From: Pleurodeles waltl
Taxonomy: Eukaryota; Chordata; Amphibia; Caudata; Salamandridae
DNA: 64,000 nt
NCBI RefSeq assembly: GCF_031143425.1
Contig: NC_090450.1
Coordinates: 171,911,272 to 171,975,271, forward strand
Direction: 5' to 3'
Shown here one piece after another: positions 57,290-64,000 of the stretch (its first letter is position 1; each line of letters starts with the position of its first letter). A program made the translations under genes and the position numbers. Below the pieces are notes generated by a model, which saw only the letters and a list, made by a program, of their open reading frames with translations, did not search any database and was not told where the DNA came from.

Positions 57290-57480
57290 ATTGCGTTTCT
57301 GTGTGAGTGTGTGGCGCAAACGCTTTACACATTGCCTCTATTGATAAGCCTGCCTGCTCTGCACTCATCTGTCAGAAGGTGAGCACAGGTTATCTTTGGT
57401 GTGTAACTGACTAGCCCTGACTAGAGTGGTGAGTTCTGCCTGGCTTAGGTACCTACCTTAGCTAACCAGAAACCCTGGGC
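57290..57480 (+). repeat. LTR 3'-end fragment
   Basis: TTTACACATTGCCTCTATTG, GCCTGCCTGCTCTGCAC and CAGAAGGTGAGCACAGGTTA parallel the last 170 bp of the solo LTR at 33444-35690 (ACTTACACATTGCCTCTGAG and on). A GCTAACCAGAAACCC end matches CCAACTAGAGACCCC. The terminal ...AACA is not seen. Confidence 0.5.
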
Positions 57481-58915
57481 CTGACTTTCTTTGCTCCATA
57501 TTTGCAAATGACATATTCAGTGAAATGCATAATTTTTCTCTCACATGTCATTTTTTGCCTGCACTACAACTGGCTGCATCAGGTTAAGTTAATCATATAC
57601 AAGGTAAGCGTTCCCTCTTACAATCCCACACAGAACGGATATCCATGTGATGCAATTAGTCCTGAGGGCTCGCCTTGTCCAATGTCGTTTCAATACCCTA
57701 TCAATTTTACCCTAGTAATTACCAACATAGGCAACAGGGCCCTACTATAAAAAGTACAGCCAAAGTCATGGGATCGTAGGAACATAGAATGTCTTTCCGG
57801 ATATTACTTTTTTTTCATCCTTTTTCACTCGCATGTGCTGCAAGAATCGTTGATTAATCCTTCTTTACCCTCCAGCTCCTCCGCGCATCCACTACCAGTT
57901 GCCTGTTACTTGTTGCCGCTATGCTGTTTATGCTGCTGCCATGCGTCTTAAGCTTGCACTGCTGTGGGGAAAGGAAGGGCCTCCCCAGAGATAGATGAGT
58001 TCAAATTGGTGCATCCTCACAACTTGGGTGCCCACCTCCATATTGGCATCAGTGCCGCTGCTACTGCTACGGCCATGGGGTTGTGTGCAGGCTTTCTGCT
58101 TGGCTTCTGAGGTGCTCCAGTGCTGGGCACCGCTCCTCATTCACTGCTGCCGTCAAGCTGCTCCTTATTCACCGCTGCCCCCAAGCTGCACCAAGCTGCA
58201 GTTGCACCATGAGGCTGTTTTCCAGACCCCTACGCCGCTGCTCCAGGACTCCGACACTCCTGCCTAATTGTTGTTGCCTTTGCCTCCCTTGCTCGATCGC
58301 TCCTCCTCACGCCTCAGCTCTCCACTCACCAGCCCATCATCCTGCCCTCTGACCCCGCCACAAACTCAGTCATGGAGCATGACAGGAGCTTCACGAGACT
58401 GCCTCAAGAGTGGTTTTAACGACAAAGAGAGGAAAGCAAAAGCATAAAGAGGCATTAAGAGCCGCAAGTTGGCGTCAGCTTTCTACAAATTATACTGAGG
58501 ATAATACCAAGAGAATATTAAGGTCAGAACATCATAAGGCATGTTGGTATGTTGGCACCAGGCGGTATCATTATGCCTGCATTACGCCTGCATTATGCCT
58601 GCATATGATATTAGAGCTTGAGACCTTCCTAGCTTCTTAGCGAAATACACTATCACCTCCTTCTAAAGGACAAGGCTCATATAGGGTGTGTGGCAATTCA
58701 TGTCCTGCTCTAGGCAGTTCCTGAGGTGGAGTGAGAACTCAGGGTCTGTGTAGCACAGATGCGGCCTGTTGCATCTTGGTTTCCCTTCTGCTCCCCCCTT
58801 TATTGTATATCTTGGACAGTATGGAAGCATTACTCGCAATGCTTCTTCCAGGACCCTTGCAGCAGGTAGATCTTTGAAAATAAACAAAACAAAAGGCTTG
58901 ACCCCGTTATTTACA
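57481..58915. other. Unassigned sequence
   Basis: No gene or element was recognised. 57990-58350 is C-rich with several short frames but no motif. Confidence 0.5.
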
Positions 58916-59149
58916 GGGAAGCAAAAAATGGGATCAAAAAAAGACCATGCTGACTGAGTGGAATGTATCCAGTATGGGCCAAACCCCGTTGTGACATCTA
59001 TAATTTATCTATCAGTCGGAAAATTCTCATACCAGTTATGGAGAAGCATGAATGACCGGATTATCATCAAGTCCGGGTTTACTATCACTATCTTTAACAC
59101 CCACTATAGACCTAATGAGGGAGGGGTCCTCTTGTCTCTCTCCTAGTAG

Positions 59150-60001
59150 CAGGACAAGACTCTCCTCTGTAAATATAGACACTGCTTCACCCCTTGTTCC
59201 TTCACACACAGGGGTTCAGGCTGTAGGAAAATATCAACCATTTCATCTAATCCCATGGTCACGGTCATGAAGAACCTCATTTTAAGGGGGCTACGAGACC
59301 TAAAACTAACTCATGAACAGGCTCATAAAAAAACGAATGATCAACTAGTCCAACTCAATTCCAGCATATTGCATTTGATGTCACGGATCTCCCAAGTGGA
59401 GCAGAGAGTCTCTGACCTTGAAGATACTCACCATGGATCTGCAACTGTGGCAAGCCAGACCTAGGCTGAACTCGAGAAGCTGCAATTCAAATGGGATGAT
59501 ATTGAAAATAGATCTAGACGTTCCAATCTGAGTTATGTCAGAATTCCTGGAGAGATAGAAACTGCATCCTCTGTTAAAAAAGTCATAACAGATTTGATCC
59601 ACAACCATATTCTTCTCGATAAGACCTTGGCTCACTCATACCTGACCATTATGCGGGCCCATAGAGTTCTGGCAGCACAGCCCCAGAATTCTAAATACCC
59701 ACGTACTATCCTGGTCAATTATGGTGATTACAGAATAAAGGAACAGATCTTATCTCGAGCCATTAAAACAAGAACGTTTAAAGTAGAAAGTGATTTCTCC
59801 TTTCGGGTCTTTTCCAATATGTCCATAACTACAGCACGTCGATGTCATGAATTTGTTAACTTGATTGATGGTTTTAAAAGACTGGGGGCCCCCTCTGGTA
59901 TAGTGCAACTTGCGAAATTAAAGGTTTTCCATAAGGGTCAGGCCCATATCTTCCAAAGAGTTCAACAGGCAAAAGACTTCCTTGCTGCTCTCAAGGAGTA
60001 A
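59150..60001 (+). pseudogene. L1-type ORF1 of a third L1 copy
   Basis: The plus strand shows a coiled-coil segment at 59255-59464 (NDQLVQLNSSILHLMSRISQ and VEQRVSDLED). After one stop there follow KLQFKWDDIENRSRRSN, then the RRM-like part and C-terminal domain at 59594-60001 (YPRTILVNYGDYRIKEQIL; FSFRVFSNMSITTARRCHEF; KLKVFHKGQAHIFQRVQQA). Such proteins bind L1 RNA as trimers. The C-terminal 135 codons are open to a natural stop at 59999-60001. A possible ORF1 start is MGSKKDHAD at 58928, but 58957-59150 does not continue it and may be foreign. Sequence differs from the L1 ORF1 at 1448-2475. Confidence 0.82.
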
Positions 60002-60509
60002 TCTATCTGTTTGACGCTTGTCATGAATGTCATGGTCACAAGCAAGATGTCATTTCCTTGCACTTTACGATAATATATTTATTGTTTTATATCTTTTTTT
60101 GTACCATCATACACTGGTCCTCACCGGTTTTCACTTGCCATTTCTTCCCAGACACAGACCTAATGGGTGACACACCAGTGCACTCTCATTTGGGGGCTGA
60201 GGGGTTCACTATTGGGAGGGGTTGGGATCACTGGGAGGATGAGGCCATGATGGGTAGGCTTAGGTTTTGTGGGTGGGGGGTGGGAGCATTGGGTGGTCGG
60301 CTTCCGCATCAAGGGGGGGTGAAAAGAACAGATTACAAATTCAAAGAAATCGCTAATCTATGGTCTAGCATGATGCTGCCGAGTAAGAATGGGGGAAAAT
60401 TCTTAATGATAGGTTTTATACTGTCCGGAATAAGCTGTAAGGTCAGGTTTAATGCCAGGCGATTAGAAATTCCTATCAATCGTCAAATTAGCATTCTTTC
60501 AGCTAGGTT

Positions 60510-61123
60510 TTTAAAAATTGTGTCATGTAATGTGAACAGCTTGAATAATACACAGCTGTTTAGAGCAATACTTCATTGGTTAATATCCTCTCAAACCCAG
60601 GTGGTTCTTCTTCAGGAAACCCATCTTAAACAACAGGCAAATTTTCCTAAAATTCCTAACTTCATTTCTCATTCTTTTTTTGCCTCTGCAAGTGCAGCTG
60701 TCCGTGGGGTGGCAATCCTGTTCACTCAGGATTTCCAAGGGGAAATTCTTAAGGTCCATTGTGATCCCCAAGCAAGATGGATAGTATTCAGTATCAAGGT
60801 GGGCAGGCAGCCTGTGCATATTACTAGCTTTTATGGCCCCTTTGAAGATGAAATTTCCTCTTTGCAAAGCCTCTAAGAGCTCCTGAGTACTTTTTCTGGC
60901 CATTTAGTAATTGGAGGCGGTTTTAATATAATTCAAGACATGACTCTCGATACCTCCCACAAAAATCATACACAAAACAAGCCACAATCCTACCGATTCT
61001 TGCTAAAATGTATCCACAATTTGTCTGTAAAGGACCCCTGGTGGCTGGACCATCCACAAGATCGAACCTATATCTGTTTTAAAAAAAAGTTTAATTCAGG
61101 ATCAAGAATCGATTTCTTCTAAG
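60510..61123 (+). pseudogene. L1 ORF2 endonuclease domain (third copy), 3' part lost
   Basis: This is an APE-type endonuclease: LKIVSCNVNSLNNTQLF, QTQVVLLQETHLKQQANF (the QETH motif intact), GVAILFTQDFQGEILKV and VHITSFYGPFEDE. Then come a TAA stop at 60874-60876 and, in the same frame, GHLVIGGGFNIIQDMTLDTS and NSGSRIDFF. The usual GDFN motif reads GGFN, so a catalytic Asp is replaced by Gly. Reading ends near 61123 and no reverse transcriptase follows. L1s normally lose the 5' end, so loss of the 3' end points to later deletion or breakage. Confidence 0.82.
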
Positions 61124-61129
61124 TATCTT

Positions 61130-61660
61130 ATTGTGGAGGCACTTGACAGTAGTGTTTGTGAGGCACCAACTCTAAGATATGCGCAAGGCATTTTTGTTTA
61201 AAAGTCATAAATATTTTTGAAAAACAAGATATGGTTACTCTGAAAGTGGCATCAAGTGCAATTTAAGTATGAGCTTTACAGTACTTTGTTAGTTAATCAA
61301 AATAATTCAATTATTTAGTTAGCCAGAGGTATCTGGTCTGGGTAACGAGGTCACACCAAGCATGCATATTGTGTGGAGCAAATGAACAAAAAAGGTTTGG
61401 CGAGGTACTCCACCCAAAAACACTTGAAAAAGTGACAATAGAATTCATTTTACAAAAGATACTGAAATTTTTAACAAAAGACACGATCTCACAGTGAACC
61501 ATGACCTCCAGTAATGGTGATACCAACAGGGAGTGCCTTTACAGTATGATGAACCAATCAGAAATCTTTCAATTACAAAGCAACTGCTTAAAACATTGCA
61601 AACTGAAGATGACCTCCAGAAAGGGTACAGGATCACTCACTGGAGAGCAGGATGGTAGAG
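61130..61660. other. Unassigned sequence
   Basis: No L1 polymerase continues here and no other element was recognised. Confidence 0.5.
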
Positions 61661-61670
61661 GGAAGCTAGA

Positions 61671-62158
61671 GGGGAGGCTCCTCCACTAGGGCAGAGGAGC
61701 GTTGCCCCCCCTTCGCCAGCAGCGGCAGCTGCAAAACCTTTCAAAGAAAAGATAAACTATGTTTATTATCCTTTTCTTTGAAAGGGGCTGGGCCACGGGG
61801 TGATGTGAACTGAGGGGGGAGTGCACAGCACTACCCCTCACTGCGCATGTATTTTTGGCCGGCCCGCGCAGTAGGCTCTCTCAAGCCCGGCAACTGACTT
61901 GCCAGGCATGAGAGAGCCTGCACAGCCTGCCTGGGAGCTTTAAGCAGCATCAGGGTTGGCCGCAGGGCAGGCTTGGAGCCTGTGCCTGCAGCATCTGGAA
62001 AAGGCGAAGAGAGGAGCGGCCCAGCACAGCACAGGAGTAGAGGTACGTTTTAAAAAATAATCATTTTATTATTAATTCCTCCCATGCCACTGCCACTCTA
62101 CACCACCCTGCCCCCCTGTACACCACCCCGCCCCCGGGAATCCCCGGGAGCCTCGACT
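61671..62158 (+). mobile_element. Hairpin-rich non-autonomous element with 10-bp target duplication
   Basis: GGAAGCTAGA flanks the element exactly (61661-61670 and 62159-62168). The ends are GGGGAGGCTCCTCC and, reverse-complemented, AGTCGAGGCTCCCGGGG, which share GAGGCTCC as a short imperfect inverted repeat. Inside are serial hairpins: GCTCCTC/GAGGAGC, CCTTTCAAAGAAAAG/CTTTTCTTTGAAAGG, GGCTCTCTCAAGCC/GGCATGAGAGAGCC, and more. It ends in a C-rich tail with CCCGGGAATCCCCGGG. There is no ORF. Homologous copies are at 10437-10920 and, reversed, 4190-4660. A 9-11 bp duplication would fit a Mutator-like helper; that is inference. Confidence 0.8.
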
Positions 62159-62168
62159 GGAAGCTAGA

Positions 62169-63080
62169 AGCATCTCAACATCTATCCAGTGAACGTATAA
62201 GGCCATCACCATTGACTGTGGTCTGAATTGAGCTCCTAGGAAAAGATTCACTTTGAGTACATACATAGAGAGCAACACTTTTGGATATAGGTATTTGGTG
62301 GTAGAAGAACTGCAGTGACTACAGAGAAATATCCAATGGTAACTAATAGGGAAGGAAGGAGGAATCTGGAAGAGGAAGAATATTTTCTGCAGTTTACTGA
62401 GCCAGTTGTGTTCCCAGCATTTTAATCCCCTCTACAAAGTCTTGGTCTCTGCATATCATTTAGGGTGGATGAGGAACTACGTATCTGAGAGGGTAACAAT
62501 GTGTTGTCAAACAGTTGGTCATGGTTGCCACATGCCACTATCCAGCAGGTGAGAAGCCAGGTGGGTGTAAGTAGCCACAATAACTACTTTGTATTACTTG
62601 AGAAAGTTCTAATTTTAGCCAGATACCTGGGCAGCTCAGGCCTGCACATAGGAAGCAGTTAGGATATTCCCTCTATGCCACAATCAGACTGGCTTTCTGT
62701 CAAATTTCCACATGAAAGGTAAGTATTGGTTATCAAGAAAGGTAATATAAGGACCCTAGTGATCAACATATTCTCTACAGACTGCCTTCAGCCTTCAAAT
62801 GAGAATAGTAGGCTATCACCATTTTAAGAATAGAAGAAATACAATAGAGCACAATAGAGAATCATGCTGGAAAACACAAACTAAACAGTGATGCAGTGAA
62901 TAAAGGATGTATGTGTGATCACTCCAAAAGGAAGATAACTTTTACTACCAAACAGTAACAAGTGGATTAAGGTACAATGAATGCATGCTTGGATCTAGGA
63001 GAATAAACATTAAGTTGCAGTACTGTGATATATGAACACTTATGTTTTACATCACTGATTTCATTTAAAGACTCTCTAGG
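62169..63080. other. Unassigned sequence
   Basis: Nothing recognisable was seen. Confidence 0.5.
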
Positions 63081-64000
63081 TCATTCAAAGTATGTACCCC
63101 TTTAAAGCACTACTTCAAACCACTATCCACTTCTTCAGTGCACTCTCGCCTTAAAAAGAATCAACTTTTAAAACACTGCCTTTTGTATCATTACCTACTT
63201 CAGTGCACATCACCTGTTCATATTACATCTATGCTGTAAACCACCTCTCTCTGGTGAAGCACCCCTCTTTAGCAAAGCACCTCTGCCTTCTAAAGTACCT
63301 TGTGGCTGTAAAGCACCTGTCTCCTGTAGAACATCTCTGTGATCTAACCCAAATATCTCTATTGAAGCACACTTCTCATCCAAAGTGCCCCTCTCCTCTA
63401 AAGCACATCACTTCACTGCAGTACTACTCTTTTGTAAAGCATCCCTCTCTAAAGCAAGTCTCTCCTCTAAACAATTGCTTGTAGTATAGCCTCTTTCTGG
63501 TCTAGTGCACCCCACTCATGTAAAGCACCCTCATCCTGTAAAGTACACCTATTGTAAAGCACACACCATTTGAAGCACATTTCCTTTTTGGTGAAGCATC
63601 TCTGTTCTATAAAGCACTTATCACCTAAAAAACACATCTGTTCTGTAATCCAACTCCTACTAAGTACACCAAATGTAAATCCCACACTCTGTGAAGAACA
63701 TTTCCTGAAAAAATCTCTTGTGCAAAGTAGCTCTCTCCTGTAAAACACATCTCATTGCTAAAGCACCTCTTTTATTGAGCACTTGTCTCCTGTAAACATC
63801 TCTTTCTTGTAAAGTATACCATTCCTGGGAATTATGGCAGCAACGCAGACATCTTGTGAACCACCTTTGGTATAAACAGTACCTGTTGTGTAAAGCAGCC
63901 CTCTCTTGAAAGACACCTGTCTTTGTTAATGTGACTCTATGTTATAAAACAGGCTTCTCCTGTAAGCACCTCTCTCCCATCCTGTAAGGCACACCTATTG
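63080..64000. repeat. Degenerate minisatellite, about 18-bp unit, running off the window
   Basis: A unit like TCCTGTAAAGCACCTCTC recurs dozens of times with drift from about 63080 to the window end. The frames 63203-63484 (plus; recurring KHLSPVEH-like hexads) and 63467-63748 (minus) are translations of the repeat and not genes. Confidence 0.75.

Noticed and set aside
56618..57382. 254-codon plus-strand ORF
   Set aside because: No recognisable family or signal, composition like translated non-coding DNA, and the end runs into an LTR fragment.

Overview
This window looks like vertebrate, repeat-saturated intergenic DNA. The element mix fits a salamander: PIF/Harbinger transposons with transposase and Myb-like partner genes, a Ngaro/DIRS-type retrotransposon with an SGNH-hydrolase domain, L1 and L2 LINEs, a Penelope-like element with a GIY-YIG nuclease, and very long LTRs. 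A newt is my best guess. That is inference from element types; I recognised no host protein-coding gene, rRNA or tRNA.

Layout. 1-3.2 kb: an L1 on the minus strand (ORF1 plus a deleted ORF2). 3.6-4.7 kb: elements built from serial hairpins, with relatives at 10.4-10.9 and 61.7-62.2 kb. 4.7-13.4 kb: mostly unrecognised, with a Penelope terminal fragment, a possible MITE and small duplications. 13.4-26.5 kb: a Harbinger district bounded by similar terminal inverted repeats and TAA on both sides. It holds two transposase remnants (plus strand) and three Myb-like partner genes (minus strand). An LTR, itself split by a solo LTR, lies inside one intron, and a Penelope element breaks the second transposase. 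26.9-33.1 kb: an A-rich block split by a 5'-truncated L1 with a 10-bp target duplication; that L1 carries a 68-bp MITE. 33.4-35.7 kb: a 2.2-kb solo LTR. 35.8-43.9 kb: AT-rich DNA with four tandem arrays, two of them inverted copies of one ~62-bp satellite, plus a 1.25-kb Harbinger MITE. 45.2-47.8 kb: a second long LTR, reversed. 49.4-51.4 kb: a 5'-truncated L2. 51.9-56 kb: a Ngaro/DIRS element on the minus strand, split by a 497-bp MITE. 57.3-57.5 kb: an LTR tail. 58.9-61.1 kb: a third L1, without its 3' half. 61.7-62.2 kb: a hairpin element with 10-bp target duplications. 63.1-64 kb: a degenerate ~18-bp minisatellite.

All the coding regions are decayed by frameshifts, stops or deletions. The least damaged are the Harbinger Myb-like gene at 14.7-16.1 kb (three exons, one stop visible) and the L2 reverse transcriptase. 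The genes do not form a pathway. What can be read is the order of insertion: outer Harbinger DNA, then LTR and Penelope insertions into it, then a solo LTR into the LTR. Elsewhere an L1 went into an A-rich block and a MITE into that L1, and another MITE went into the Ngaro gag gene.
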